A program made the translations under genes and the position numbers. Below are positions 35,629 through 44,735 of a stretch of 64,000 nucleotides of DNA, one piece after another. The stretch is from Oligoflexia bacterium (lineage in GTDB: Bacteria > Bdellovibrionota > Bdellovibrionia > JABDDW01), in the NCBI GenBank assembly GCA_034439615.1, contig JAWXAT010000009.1, forward strand, positions 52,530 through 116,529. Reading direction: 5' to 3'. Position 1 is the first letter of the stretch, and the number at the start of each line of letters is the position of its first letter. The notes beneath the pieces are model-generated. The model had not been told where the DNA came from and did not search any database. It saw only the letters and a list, made by a program, of their open reading frames with translations.

Positions 35629-36267
35629 TTATCTAAAACCAAAAACTGGTGGAAGCACATCGCAAGCAGCGCCGCTGCCATCAATTTTGTTATCAAAATT
35701 AACAACAAACGTAGCTGATCGAGTGCCGGCTACTGTAAATGCGCCATTAAGCGTAAAACCATTAACACTAGGAGATGGGATTGGTTGATCAAATGCACTT
35801 CCACCACCACCGCCAGCATTTGTTGATGTTGTGCTTAAGAATAATAAAACCTTATCATCAATGGGGGCAGCTGTTGTGCCTGTGCATGCTCTACTGGTAC
35901 CAAACACGCCATTTGAAATGGGTGTATAGGTTCCGCCACCAGCGCGACAAACATCTAAAGTGTATGTCGTGCCAGCTACACAAACGCCGTCTGTTACGTT
36001 AGGTACAAAGCGAATGACATCACTCATTTGCATAATTACACAGGGGTAAGTTCCATCAGCAACGTCACCGCCGCCAAGACTTGAACCGTTTTTAAAATCA
36101 AATTCTTTTCCACCCGGGTACGTCATAACAAGGGTTGGGTTTGAGCAGTCAGCATTTTTTGAAACGCCAAGAGCGTAGATTTTCATGATAACGTTTCTTG
36201 GGTTTGATACTGCGAACGCCTGAGTGCTTATGAGTATTACAGCAATTACTAAAATTAAATTTTTCAT
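35629..36267 (-). CDS. exported protein of unknown function, Gly/Thr/Ser-rich
   Basis: A 212-residue protein with a signal peptide ending QAFA (about residue 19). The mature part is beta-rich with five or six cysteines (KNADCSNPT, YPCVIM, DGVCVAG, LDVCRAGGG, SRACTG, GAACD), a glycine-rich linker (NAGGGGGSAF) and a C-terminal beta segment. No recognised domain. AAGGAG lies seven bases before ATG 36267; an ATG at 36282 overlapping the upstream stop is an alternative. It directly follows the 43-codon lipoprotein gene and is probably in one transcript with it and the barrel at 36436. Confidence 0.65.
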   Translation of the reverse strand: MKNLILVIAVILISTQAFAVSNPRNVIMKIYALGVSKNADCSNPTLVMTYPGGKEFDFKNGSSLGGGDVADGTYPCVIMQMSDVIRFVPNVTDGVCVAGTTYTLDVCRAGGGTYTPISNGVFGTSRACTGTTAAPIDDKVLLFLSTTSTNAGGGGGSAFDQPIPSPSVNGFTLNGAFTVAGTRSATFVVNFDNKIDGSGAACDVLPPVFGFR

Positions 36268-36278
36268 TAGATTCTCCT

Positions 36279-36410
36279 TCATGATCCAGCGCCAAAAAAG
36301 CTAACATTTCCACCAGCGCCGAAACCACCTGTTTGACCGCAAGCAATTAAGGCGAGTGCAGCTAGTGCTGCGAGTGCTACAACCAATACTAATAATTTAC
36401 CTTTTTTCAT
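36279..36410 (-). CDS. 43-residue lipoprotein
   Basis: A very short gene: ATG at 36410 with GGAGA five bases upstream, TGA at 36281-36279. The product is a basic start (MKKGK), a hydrophobic helix, a canonical lipobox LIAC at about residues 21-24, and only ~19 mature residues, rich in Gly and Asn (GGFGAGGNVSFFGAG). The layout is that of a small entericidin-like or structural lipoprotein; function unknown. It sits between the genes at 35629 and 36436 with spacings of 12 and 26 bases, consistent with one operon. Confidence 0.7.
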   Translation of the reverse strand: MKKGKLLVLVVALAALAALALIACGQTGGFGAGGNVSFFGAGS

Positions 36411-36435
36411 GAGTGTCTCCTTTTAATTAATTTGT

Positions 36436-37107
36436 TTATAAGTGATATGAAACGCCAAGAGCTAAAGTGATAAAACGCATACGATCTGATGAAATATCTC
36501 TATTGCTACCGCCTAGAGTATTGGTGCTGTAATGTACATAGTGAAAAAGTGCATCAGCTGACCAATTATTTTTAAAGTAATAAGAGCTGCCGAGACGAAA
36601 ACCTAAAGGTTTTGTGAAAGCACTTACTTTATCATCAGCTGATTTTTCACTTTGAGTAAATGTACCTAAAAATTCAATACCCGCTAAAAAATCCCAACGT
36701 GTCCAGTGATACGTTGTGCCTACGCCGATAAGATAACCTGTTCCTCTGAGATTAGTGTTTGTGACATCAGCGGGTTTGGTATTTTGACCGACAAAATCAT
36801 AGGCCACTAATAATTGGGGTGCCCAATTACCAATTTGCCATCCAGGGGCTGCGTTAAGCTCGATGGTATTCATGGTTCTTGAAGCTGTAGATCCAGTGGA
36901 ACTAGCTCCAGTACCGATACCCCAATTTAACCCACCACCTAAGATAAAACCGTCAGGTCTTTTACCAAATGAATTTTCATCTCCGCTGTTCTCCGATGAA
37001 GATGATGATGCGTTTGGTGCATCGGTGGCTTGAGCTCGGGCGTTGTTATTATTCGTACTACAAATTAGACAAACTACTACGGCGAACAAAATTCTACGCT
37101 TAATCAT
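36436..37107 (-). CDS. small outer membrane beta-barrel protein
   Basis: A 223-residue protein with a signal peptide (ending NARAQ, about residue 26), a Ser/Asn-rich mature N-terminus, then alternating amphipathic strands rich in Tyr, Trp and Gly (ILGGGLNWGIGTGA; GYLIGVGTTYHWTRWDFLAGIEF; FRLGSSYYFKNNWSADALFHY). It ends in LALGVSYHL, a terminal strand fitting BAM recognition. The size suggests an eight-stranded barrel of the OmpA/OmpW type. AAGGAA precedes the ATG. First gene of a three-gene minus-strand group. Confidence 0.78.
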   Translation of the reverse strand: MIKRRILFAVVVCLICSTNNNNARAQATDAPNASSSSSENSGDENSFGKRPDGFILGGGLNWGIGTGASSTGSTASRTMNTIELNAAPGWQIGNWAPQLLVAYDFVGQNTKPADVTNTNLRGTGYLIGVGTTYHWTRWDFLAGIEFLGTFTQSEKSADDKVSAFTKPLGFRLGSSYYFKNNWSADALFHYVHYSTNTLGGSNRDISSDRMRFITLALGVSYHL

Positions 37108-37237
37108 AGTTGATTCCTTCCAATTGGTTCCATTTGACAGACAGATTTAAGAATAAGGTTTTCTAGCGACACCAACAAGTCGAGTTGCGATTAATTTTCA
37201 TTGAACAAGTGGAATACAGACTAGTGAAAAGTCGCGG

Positions 37238-37266
37238 TTGCCTTTTTAACATTCATCGCGTACGAA
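37238..37266 (+). promoter_or_regulatory. ftsY promoter directly before the start codon
   Basis: TTGCCT at 37238-37243 and TACGAA at 37261-37266, spacer 17. Six bases then separate the -10 box from ATG 37273, implying a leaderless transcript. Confidence 0.45.
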
Positions 37267-37272
37267 GTGTTT

Positions 37273-38319
37273 ATGAATATGAACTTTGATACACAAATTC
37301 TTCTTCAAGTAGGCTTAGCTCTTTTTGCGTTTATCGTGGCTATATTTGTTTGGGTCAAAAAGCGCACGATCCAAGGTCGAGGTCCAGAGGTTGAGCTTCA
37401 AAAACAAGAATCACCTAGAGATATCAAATCAATATTATCTAAAACACGACAGGCTTTTTCAGACAAGTTTGATGCACTGGTTTTAAGTACTAAAAAAATC
37501 GATAGTACTTTTGTTGAGTCATTAGAAGAACTTCTTTACACCAGTGATTTGGGTCCAAAAACAGTTGAAAAATTGCTAGGAGTGGTACGCTCAAAACTTT
37601 CTAGGGGCGAATTAGGAGATCTCAAAAGTGTGAAAAAAGCACTTCAAGAAGAAATAAGCCTTATTTTATACTCTGTAGAAAAAGTAAATGATAACCAACA
37701 ACTTTCTCCTCACATTGTTCTAGTTGTTGGAGTCAATGGAGTTGGTAAAACAACTTCCATCGGAAAACTTGCACATTTTTATGTAAGCAAAGGTAAAAAA
37801 GTTCTTATCGTGGCAGGAGATACATTTCGAGCTGCTGCAGGTGCGCAACTTAGTGTATGGAGTGAACGTGCACAAGTAGATTTTTATTCTTCGTCTACGA
37901 CCGTAGATGCAGCTGCCGTTGCTTATGAAGGCATTCAAAAAGGCCTTTCCCAAAAAGTCGATGTGATAATCGTTGATACAGCTGGAAGATTACACACAAA
38001 AGATAATTTGATGGAAGAGCTTAAAAAAATAAAACGAGTCATGGGTAAGGCGCACTTAGAAAGCCCTCACGAAGTCTTGCTCGTCATTGATGCTAATAGT
38101 GGTCAAAATGCGATTGTTCAGGCAAAACAATTTAACGACGCCATTGGTGTAACAGGACTCATCGTTACAAAATTAGATGGTACGGCCCGAGGCGGAGTCA
38201 TTGTCGGTATAGCAGTTGAAGTGGGTATTGGTGTTCAATTTATCGGTGTTGGCGAGAAAATGACAGATCTCAAAATATTTTCATCTAGCGAATACGCCCA
38301 AGGTCTCTTGTCAGTTTAA
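37273..38319 (+). CDS. ftsY: FtsY, signal recognition particle receptor GTPase
   Basis: FtsY docks the signal recognition particle-ribosome complex at the inner membrane. Unlike E. coli FtsY it begins with a membrane helix (ILLQVGLALFAFIVAIFVW) followed by a short basic linker. The NG domain follows: helical N domain (FVESLEELLYTSDLGPKTVE), G1 GVNGVGKTTSIGKLAH, DTFRAAAGAQL, G3 DTAGRLHTKDNLMEEL, G4 TKLDGTARGG and the closing GVGEKMTDL. About 348 residues. ATG 37273 fits the promoter position; there is no Shine-Dalgarno sequence. Confidence 0.95.
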   Translation: MNMNFDTQILLQVGLALFAFIVAIFVWVKKRTIQGRGPEVELQKQESPRDIKSILSKTRQAFSDKFDALVLSTKKIDSTFVESLEELLYTSDLGPKTVEKLLGVVRSKLSRGELGDLKSVKKALQEEISLILYSVEKVNDNQQLSPHIVLVVGVNGVGKTTSIGKLAHFYVSKGKKVLIVAGDTFRAAAGAQLSVWSERAQVDFYSSSTTVDAAAVAYEGIQKGLSQKVDVIIVDTAGRLHTKDNLMEELKKIKRVMGKAHLESPHEVLLVIDANSGQNAIVQAKQFNDAIGVTGLIVTKLDGTARGGVIVGIAVEVGIGVQFIGVGEKMTDLKIFSSSEYAQGLLSV

Positions 38320-38417
38320 AATTCAAAAAACCAAGCTAAAATCTAGTCCTAACACATAAGATCCAGACTTAAGTCATTACGCAAAAAATCCGAAAAATAT
38401 TAAGGAGATAACTCTTC

Positions 38418-40082
38418 ATGGCATTGTATCAACATTTGATTCTTCTTTTTGCCGGCATCTGTTTTTTTATGTATGGAATGCAAGTTGCGTCACTTAATCT
38501 TCAAATCATAGCCGCTGATCGTGTTCGCTTTTTTATGAGTAAACTCGCTGAGAGACAATTCATCGGAATACTCAGCGGTATCGGGCTCACTGTTCTTTTA
38601 CAATCGTCTAGTGCAGTTACAGTAATGCTTGTGAATCTTGCAAGTGCAGGTGTAGTTACGCTCACTCAAGTAATGGGTGTAATTATCGGAACCGCTGTTG
38701 GCACAACTATCACTGTTCAATTAATTAGTTTTAACGTAACAGCCATTGCCCTTTATATCGTAATCCTTGGATTTCTTATTTTGTTTTTAAGCAAAAGTAA
38801 AAAAGCGCAAGAAGTTGGCACCATCATCTTTGGCTTTGGCCTTATTTTTTATGGCCTACTTATGATGGGTGAAGCGGTTAGTGTTGTAAAAGATATTCAA
38901 GGCTTTAAAGAATTATTTAAATATCTTAATGAAAATCCACTTGTAGCTTTTGCATTATCAACATTACTTACAGCTTTTGTACATTCAAGTGCGGTAACGA
39001 TTGGTCTTGCTATGACGCTCGCAACAAATGGTGTTATCACATTGTATGATAGTATGTTTTGGATGTACGGCGCTAATTTAGGAACAACTGCCACAGCTCT
39101 GATGGCAAGTCTTGGTGGTAGTTATGCTGGTCGCCAAGTAGCAATTGCGCATTTTTTCTACAAGGCCATAAGTGTACTAGCGATACTTTTTTTCACAACT
39201 CCATTTGTGGTATTGGTTTCAGCAACTGCCGGTGATGCCACTCACCAAATCGCAAATGCGCATACAATCTTTAACATCGCATCAGCACTTTTATTTTATC
39301 CATTTATTAATTGGGGAGCTCGTTTTATAGAAAAACTTTTTCCAAGGCCACATTCTGAAAAAGAATTTGGCGCAAAATATCTTGATGCAAAATCATTTAG
39401 TTCACCACCCATGGCATTTGCAAATGCAATACGAGAGATGCTGCGTATGGCAGATTATGCTCTTGAGATGGTAAGATTATCACCCCAAGCTTTTGAAAAA
39501 GATGATCCTGATTTCACAGAAGAATTAAAAAAAATCGATAAGAAAATCGATACACTCAATAAAGAAATCAAACTTTATCTTGTTCGACTTACCGATGAAA
39601 AACTCACCGAGATACAAAACGGGCGTGTGGTGAATCTTATTGCCCTTGTGAGTGATATAGAAAATATCGGTGATGTTGTTGATAAAAATATCTTAGCTCT
39701 CGCCAAAAAGAAATCAACTTTGAAGGTGACTTTCAGTGAACAGGGTTGGATCGAAGTTAGAGAATTTCATAGACTTGTAGTTGAAAATTTTGAATTAGCA
39801 ATTAGTGCGTTTAGTCTCAATAACCAAGAACTTGCTGAAAAGGTGATTCGCAATAAACACAATTTGCGTATGCAAGAACAAAAATTGAGAGAAACCCACA
39901 TTCAACGCCTTTCGCGCAAAATGCAAGACTCAGTTAATACTAGTAACATCCATATGGATTTGCTTTCGGCATTACGACGAGTAAATAGCTATGCATGTAA
40001 TCTTGTTTATCCCGTCTTAAATGCTCACGCCAAGGGTTTGTTTCCTCCTGACGATACTAACGGTTCTAAGGATTCATTTTAA
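38418..40082 (+). CDS. Na+/phosphate cotransporter (PNaS family) with PhoU-like C-terminus
   Basis: A 554-residue inner-membrane protein. Two inverted repeats carry the family motif: QSSSAVTVMLVNLASAG (about residue 62) and FVHSSAVTIGLAMTLA (about residue 187). About eight membrane helices are followed at about residue 320 by a helical PhoU-like domain (FANAIREMLRMADYALEMV; VNLIALVSDIENIGDVVDKN). This architecture is the NptA/YjbB group, which moves phosphate with sodium or responds to phosphate level. AAGGAG precedes the ATG. No operon partners are apparent. Confidence 0.9.
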   Translation: MALYQHLILLFAGICFFMYGMQVASLNLQIIAADRVRFFMSKLAERQFIGILSGIGLTVLLQSSSAVTVMLVNLASAGVVTLTQVMGVIIGTAVGTTITVQLISFNVTAIALYIVILGFLILFLSKSKKAQEVGTIIFGFGLIFYGLLMMGEAVSVVKDIQGFKELFKYLNENPLVAFALSTLLTAFVHSSAVTIGLAMTLATNGVITLYDSMFWMYGANLGTTATALMASLGGSYAGRQVAIAHFFYKAISVLAILFFTTPFVVLVSATAGDATHQIANAHTIFNIASALLFYPFINWGARFIEKLFPRPHSEKEFGAKYLDAKSFSSPPMAFANAIREMLRMADYALEMVRLSPQAFEKDDPDFTEELKKIDKKIDTLNKEIKLYLVRLTDEKLTEIQNGRVVNLIALVSDIENIGDVVDKNILALAKKKSTLKVTFSEQGWIEVREFHRLVVENFELAISAFSLNNQELAEKVIRNKHNLRMQEQKLRETHIQRLSRKMQDSVNTSNIHMDLLSALRRVNSYACNLVYPVLNAHAKGLFPPDDTNGSKDSF

Positions 40083-40151
40083 TTCCAATAATGCAAACTC
40101 TACTAAAGTACAGCTCATATAAAGCCGAATAGAATACTGGACGGCGCTAAT

Positions 40152-41516
40152 ATGAAATTTCAAAGAGCACTAACAAAATCAAAACAAATACTCTGTGGAA
40201 TTTTTTTATTCACACTTATTTTTGTGAGCTTTCAAAATTCTGGTTCTCCGCAAAATTTAAAATACATTGGTTATTATTGGGCGCATTCAGACCATCTTGG
40301 TCATTACATGAACGAAGTCACGCCCTACACGAATGTCATGTTTATGGGCACGGGCGGTTCTAATTTATTGAGTGATTCTATCAAAGCAAAAAGTAAAGGC
40401 ATGAAGGTTATTATCAATACCACTGATTGTTTAATTAATGATGATCGGGTGTTTGTCAATGGGGTGTATGTGAGTGGATCCATTCACGCCAAATCAGATG
40501 CTCAGCGAGCCCTCATTTGGAATACTCCAAACTGTAAACCTCTTTATAAAGAGCTTATGGAAAAATCAGATGTATTTGCATTTTACCTTTTGGATGAAGC
40601 GTACTCACATTTAGTAAAGCATCATTATTTCAAAGATCAAAGTGAAGAAAAGAATCAAAGTCATGTTGAGGGTGCTTTTCTTGCTTCCAAATCTGACCTT
40701 GAAGAAATGATTCGTTTCTTAAAAAGTGAATTACCACCTGGCGCAAAATTTTTAATGACCTCTGGCCCTGCAAAATATCGTTATTCTTACGGATTTGACT
40801 TTGATTATAGATTTGGGGAAGACTTCGATCAACCACCCGCTGGCGTAGATTATTATTCTTTAAGTTGTTACGACTATAGCACTGATGGTTCTGATAGAGA
40901 TTATTGGTATCGTTTTTGTGAAGATAAATACAATAAACTAGCTAATATTTTTAACGGTGAAATTTTAATGACGGTTGATTCTTATAATCATCACCCAGCT
41001 TCAGGTGTCGCGCCAAGTAGAGATCAACAAACTAAATGGGCTGCCATTGCAAAACGTTTACCAAAAAATGTCGGAATTTTATGGTTTCTCTATGCTAGTC
41101 CAAGCCAGATTCTCGATGGAATCACGCCCGGAGGCGGGGCTCGAAGTTTTCCTGACGCAATTAACTATCATCAAGAATTAGGAAGAGAAATATCTTGTGC
41201 GCAAGCGATCCAGGCAAGTGCAGATCGACGAAGTGTGTGTGGAAATAACAATGTCTTATACATAAACGCAGATGCGGCCAAATGTGCTGGTGTAGATTTT
41301 AGTTATGTTGAAGGTCATCTTGATGGGCTCGATGCTGAAGGCAATATTATCGGTTGGGTTTATGATCAAGATGTGGGAGCTCATCCAGTTAAAGTACATG
41401 TTTTTATCGACGGCCCAGGCGTGGGTTCTGCAAAATGGGGTATAGAGGTTCTTGCAAATCAACCACGCTTAGGTGGTGTAGTTCAATTTATCGACCATTA
41501 CCTGGAGAAGATCTAA
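40152..41516 (+). CDS. 5' part of a frameshifted secreted multi-domain protein
   Basis: A 454-residue frame with a hydrophobic N-terminal segment ending VSFQNSG. It continues with a possible TIM-barrel glycosidase-like domain (KYIGYYWAHSDHLGHYMNEV; FYLLDEAYSHLV; VDYYSLSCYD; GEILMTVDSYNHHP; LWFLYASPSQILDG) and then the start of a beta domain with EGNIIGWVYDQDVGAHPVKV. The frame becomes meaningless after about 41490; the true continuation is in the -1 frame. Adding one T in the TTT run near 41487-41489 restores a single protein of about 710 residues. The enzymatic role is inference, because no catalytic pair could be assigned with certainty. Confidence 0.6.
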   Translation: MKFQRALTKSKQILCGIFLFTLIFVSFQNSGSPQNLKYIGYYWAHSDHLGHYMNEVTPYTNVMFMGTGGSNLLSDSIKAKSKGMKVIINTTDCLINDDRVFVNGVYVSGSIHAKSDAQRALIWNTPNCKPLYKELMEKSDVFAFYLLDEAYSHLVKHHYFKDQSEEKNQSHVEGAFLASKSDLEEMIRFLKSELPPGAKFLMTSGPAKYRYSYGFDFDYRFGEDFDQPPAGVDYYSLSCYDYSTDGSDRDYWYRFCEDKYNKLANIFNGEILMTVDSYNHHPASGVAPSRDQQTKWAAIAKRLPKNVGILWFLYASPSQILDGITPGGGARSFPDAINYHQELGREISCAQAIQASADRRSVCGNNNVLYINADAAKCAGVDFSYVEGHLDGLDAEGNIIGWVYDQDVGAHPVKVHVFIDGPGVGSAKWGIEVLANQPRLGGVVQFIDHYLEKI

Positions 41517-42286
41517 CTCATCATGGCTTCAAAGTTCCGGTAAGTATAATTCCCACAAGTCTTCGAAATAATCAGAGTCATACTATTTATGCTTACGCAA
41601 TTGCTGCACCTACGGGGGGTAACAATTGTGGTTTATGGAATTCTCATCGAACAGTCACCTTAGCTCATCCCATTAATAACAGTGAATTTGTAAGTGTGTC
41701 TGCAGCTTCCAGTATGACAGCGGGTAGTGTAAATTCTGTGACTGTAGTTATGAAAAATGTTGGTAATGCTGCATGGACAAATACAGATCAATATAAATTA
41801 GGTTCTCAAAATCCAGTTGATAATCAAACTTGGGGAATTCACCGAGTTCATTTTTCGGCTGATGAAATCATTGCGCCGGGAGCTACAAAAACATTTAACT
41901 TTAATGTAACAGCTCCAAGTACACCGGGAACATATAATTTAAAATGGCAAATGGTTCGTGAAGGTATTGAGTGGTTTGGTCAAAGTAGTACAAATTTATC
42001 AATTGTTGTGCAACCAACTCCTTTGCCAACACCTACACCACCAAACATTCCAACTCCTACTCCTACTCCACAGACGTCACCAACACCGAGGGGCACTTCA
42101 AGAACACTTGGGTCTTTAGGAATTCTTGAGTTAAGTAAAACTCCACTCAGGCAACGCGCAGGTTGTAATTTATCTGGTGGAGGTAATCCATTTAAGAGTA
42201 AACCCACCAAAACAGACAAAGCTGCTAACATGTTATTGTTGGGAATTCCGGTTTTTGTTCTTGGTGGTTTACGTCGGAAAAAATAA
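41435..42286 (+). CDS. 3' part of the frameshifted secreted protein: NBR1-Ig-like domain, PT linker and C-terminal anchor
   Basis: Meaningful sequence begins at codon 41492 (RPLPGEDLTHHGFKVPV), completing the beta domain begun upstream (SHTIYAYAIAAPTGGNN). An NBR1-type Ig-like domain follows (VSAASSMTAGSVNSVTVVMKN; NTDQYKLGSQNP; INQ-like TWGIHRVHF; PGTYNLKWQMV). A Pro/Thr repeat linker and a C-terminal hydrophobic helix with basic end (LLLGIPVFVLGGLRRKK) then close the protein. Such an end is typical of sortase-like (CTERM) surface anchoring. The ATG at 41435 lies in shadow sequence and has no binding site. The gene ends 5 bases from convergent rhlE. Confidence 0.6.
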   Translation: MGYRGSCKSTTLRWCSSIYRPLPGEDLTHHGFKVPVSIIPTSLRNNQSHTIYAYAIAAPTGGNNCGLWNSHRTVTLAHPINNSEFVSVSAASSMTAGSVNSVTVVMKNVGNAAWTNTDQYKLGSQNPVDNQTWGIHRVHFSADEIIAPGATKTFNFNVTAPSTPGTYNLKWQMVREGIEWFGQSSTNLSIVVQPTPLPTPTPPNIPTPTPTPQTSPTPRGTSRTLGSLGILELSKTPLRQRAGCNLSGGGNPFKSKPTKTDKAANMLLLGIPVFVLGGLRRKK

Positions 42287-42291
42287 TTTTA

Positions 42292-43584
42292 TTATCTAGG
42301 TTGTTTTCTCGTGTTGCCACTACTAGCACTCTTACGCCAATTTGATTTTCGATTACGATTATTATTATGTGGTCGGCTTTGCTTACTCTCAATAGCAGCT
42401 TTAGCTTTGCCTTTTGATAAAATCCTTGAATTTTCAATTTCATCAGAGTGGTAGGGCTGGCCTCGTTCAACTGGAATAGGTTGAGCAATTAATTTTTCGA
42501 TATCGCGAATAAATGATCGTTCCTCAGCATCACAAAATGAGATCGCGATTCCTTTTGTTCCAGCTCTAGCTGTTCTCCCTATGCGATGAACATAGCTTTC
42601 AGAAATATTTGGAACTTCAAAATTAATAACATGAGTGATGTCGTCAATATCTATGCCGCGAGCAGCGATGTCTGTAGCGACAAGTACTCGAATGCGCCCA
42701 GAGCGAAAATCTTCAAGTGCACCCTGTCTTGCTGATTGAGATTTATTTCCGTGAATAGCTGAACTTTTAATGCCTATGCGAGCTAGTACTTCAGATACTT
42801 TATTGGCAGTATGTTTTGTGCGTGTAAATACAATCACGCGGCTTACGGCCGTGTCTTTAAGGACATGCTTTAAAAGATCTTTCTTTTTTTCACGTGGCAC
42901 ATACATCACTGATTGCTGAATGAGTTCAACAGTACTTGAAACAGGTGTTACTTCGACAAAAACTGGATTTCTTAATATAGTGTCAGCTAATTTTTTAATA
43001 TCCGGGGGCATTGTTGCAGAGAAAAATAAATTTTGTCTTTTTACAGGTAACATTGCGATGATTTTTCGGATGTCATGAATAAAACCCATATCTAACATTC
43101 GATCAGCTTCATCTAAAACAAATACATCTAACATTTGAAGGCTAAGAAATCTTTGGTTAATCAGATCAAGTAAACGCCCTGGGGTGGCAACAAGAACATC
43201 GACCCCACTTGAGAGCGCATTAACTTGCGGGTTTTGCCCAACACCCCCATAAACAACAGCATGACGAAGCCTCAGATGTTTGCCGTAAGTTTTAAAGCTG
43301 TCATGAATTTGTATAGCAAGTTCTCTTGTGGGCGTTAGAACAAGAACCCGCGTTTGTCTTTTATCAGCGCGTCTATCGAATTTAACCAGCCGATTTAAAA
43401 TTGGTAATGCAAAAGCTGCAGTTTTTCCAGTGCCTGTTTGGGCGCAACCCAGTAAATCTTTTCCTAAAAGAAGATTTGGAATGGCTGCAATTTGAATGGG
43501 TGTGGGTGTTGTATACCCTGATTCACTAACAGCTCGATGAAGTGGTTCAATAAGATCAAAATCTAAAAATTTGGTAATACTCAT
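42292..43584 (-). CDS. rhlE: DEAD-box RNA helicase, RhlE type
   Basis: A 430-residue ATP-dependent RNA helicase with all core motifs: Q motif GYTTPTPIQIAAIP, motif I AQTGTGKTAAF, Ia TPTRELAIQI, motif II DEAD in VLDEADRML, motif III SATMP, motif IV-V region ATDIAARGIDID and motif VI HRIGRTARAG. The C-terminal tail is basic and Asn/Arg-rich (NNNRNRKSNWRK), as in RhlE, and helps RNA binding. ATG 43584 has GGTGG upstream; a frame to 43602 is possible. Roles are in ribosome assembly and RNA turnover; RNase Y is encoded at 46018. Confidence 0.94.
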   Translation of the reverse strand: MSITKFLDFDLIEPLHRAVSESGYTTPTPIQIAAIPNLLLGKDLLGCAQTGTGKTAAFALPILNRLVKFDRRADKRQTRVLVLTPTRELAIQIHDSFKTYGKHLRLRHAVVYGGVGQNPQVNALSSGVDVLVATPGRLLDLINQRFLSLQMLDVFVLDEADRMLDMGFIHDIRKIIAMLPVKRQNLFFSATMPPDIKKLADTILRNPVFVEVTPVSSTVELIQQSVMYVPREKKKDLLKHVLKDTAVSRVIVFTRTKHTANKVSEVLARIGIKSSAIHGNKSQSARQGALEDFRSGRIRVLVATDIAARGIDIDDITHVINFEVPNISESYVHRIGRTARAGTKGIAISFCDAEERSFIRDIEKLIAQPIPVERGQPYHSDEIENSRILSKGKAKAAIESKQSRPHNNNRNRKSNWRKSASSGNTRKQPR

Positions 43585-43612
43585 GGGCCCACCACATATC
43601 ATATTTCATTTT

Positions 43613-44635
43613 TTAAAAAGTTTGTAACATGCTCACGCTAAATTGAAGATCTGCAATATCACGTGCGTGGTGAACAAGCGGATAACGAAGTGGATCCACT
43701 GCGGTTTTTAAACCTTTAACAATACCGGCATGCAGGCGCGTTTTTTCAAGTAATGCATAGCTACCAGTGATTTCACCTTGTGTGACGTCAAGCCCTGGGA
43801 TGTTTCCATCAAGGCCACCGCCACTTACTTGAGCATTATAGAGTTCATAAAATGAGCGTAATCCTACTCCAACAATTAACTTATCTGTGAAGTTACGATT
43901 CACACCAAGCGATGTTCTGAGTGCAACGGGATTAGTAATATTCATATTTGAACCGTTATACATAACTTTTGAAGGTGTATCGTAGGAGAGCTGTGCTGCA
44001 CCAACGATATGAGTTGGTGATTGTGGAATGGCCATGTCGCCACTTCCTCCAGCTGCGAATCCCCAGCTGCGACCCGCATCCCCAGGTGTTGCTGGATCAT
44101 CTGCGTATCGTGATGAATCATAAAGTGGCAGTTGAAGATTTGCATGTGCAGCAATGGCTAGACCTTCTTGATTGATTAATTCTCTTACAACACCAAATTG
44201 AGGGCGACCAATAGTTCTGGCTGTGTAGTCATCCAAATTTAATTGGGTGAGGGGAATGTTCATGTAAGCTGTGCCCAAATCTTTCACTTCTACGTTCATT
44301 TGAGGAACGAGCTGTGTAAATTTGATATTCTTTTTAAACATGGTATCCACATTACCCGTAACTAATTCTGCTGCTGCGCTAAAAGCGAGTGGTCTTTTGG
44401 AATCAGGTGTTGAAGTTACAGCAGCCATACGTGATTCACTCATGCCCATTCCTGTGCTTGTTGAGCTTCTAGAATATTTTGAGGGCAATTCAGTGGCAAC
44501 ACCTGCTGGAGCTCGTTCGCCTTTATAGGTTTTTTTGGTAGAAACTTTTGTGGATTTAGCGGTTTTTGATTTTGGTGCGGCGAGACTGGGGCATGCGATT
44601 GCCAATACCAAAATTAAGACACTCTTTTTTAGCAT
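43613..44635 (-). CDS. exported protein, probable outer membrane barrel, unknown function
   Basis: A 340-residue protein with a signal peptide ending SLAA (about residue 20), a Lys/Ser/Thr-rich stretch, and a C-terminal ~270 residues of alternating beta pattern (PLAFSAAAELVTGN; GVNRNFTDKLIVGVGLRSFYELY; GSYALLEKTRLHAGIVKGL). It ends in LQFSVSMLQTF, an aromatic-terminal strand as in outer membrane proteins. AGAGGAAATC directly precedes ATG 44635; a longer frame to 44710 lacks a site. No domain is recognised. Divergent from zapA. Confidence 0.65.
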   Translation of the reverse strand: MLKKSVLILVLAIACPSLAAPKSKTAKSTKVSTKKTYKGERAPAGVATELPSKYSRSSTSTGMGMSESRMAAVTSTPDSKRPLAFSAAAELVTGNVDTMFKKNIKFTQLVPQMNVEVKDLGTAYMNIPLTQLNLDDYTARTIGRPQFGVVRELINQEGLAIAAHANLQLPLYDSSRYADDPATPGDAGRSWGFAAGGSGDMAIPQSPTHIVGAAQLSYDTPSKVMYNGSNMNITNPVALRTSLGVNRNFTDKLIVGVGLRSFYELYNAQVSGGGLDGNIPGLDVTQGEITGSYALLEKTRLHAGIVKGLKTAVDPLRYPLVHHARDIADLQFSVSMLQTF

Positions 44636-44735
44636 GATTTCCTCTTTTTCATAAAAAATGATTGTTATGACCTGGGCCAGCACTATGTTGATCAAACTGT
44701 ATAAAGTCAAGAAACCTCTGATGAATTTCTTGACT

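Noticed and set aside
42020..42110. Short-period Pro/Thr codon repeats as a tandem repeat or CRISPR-like element
   Set aside because: The periodicity comes from a Pro/Thr linker inside a coding region; no CRISPR array or insertion sequence was found in the window.
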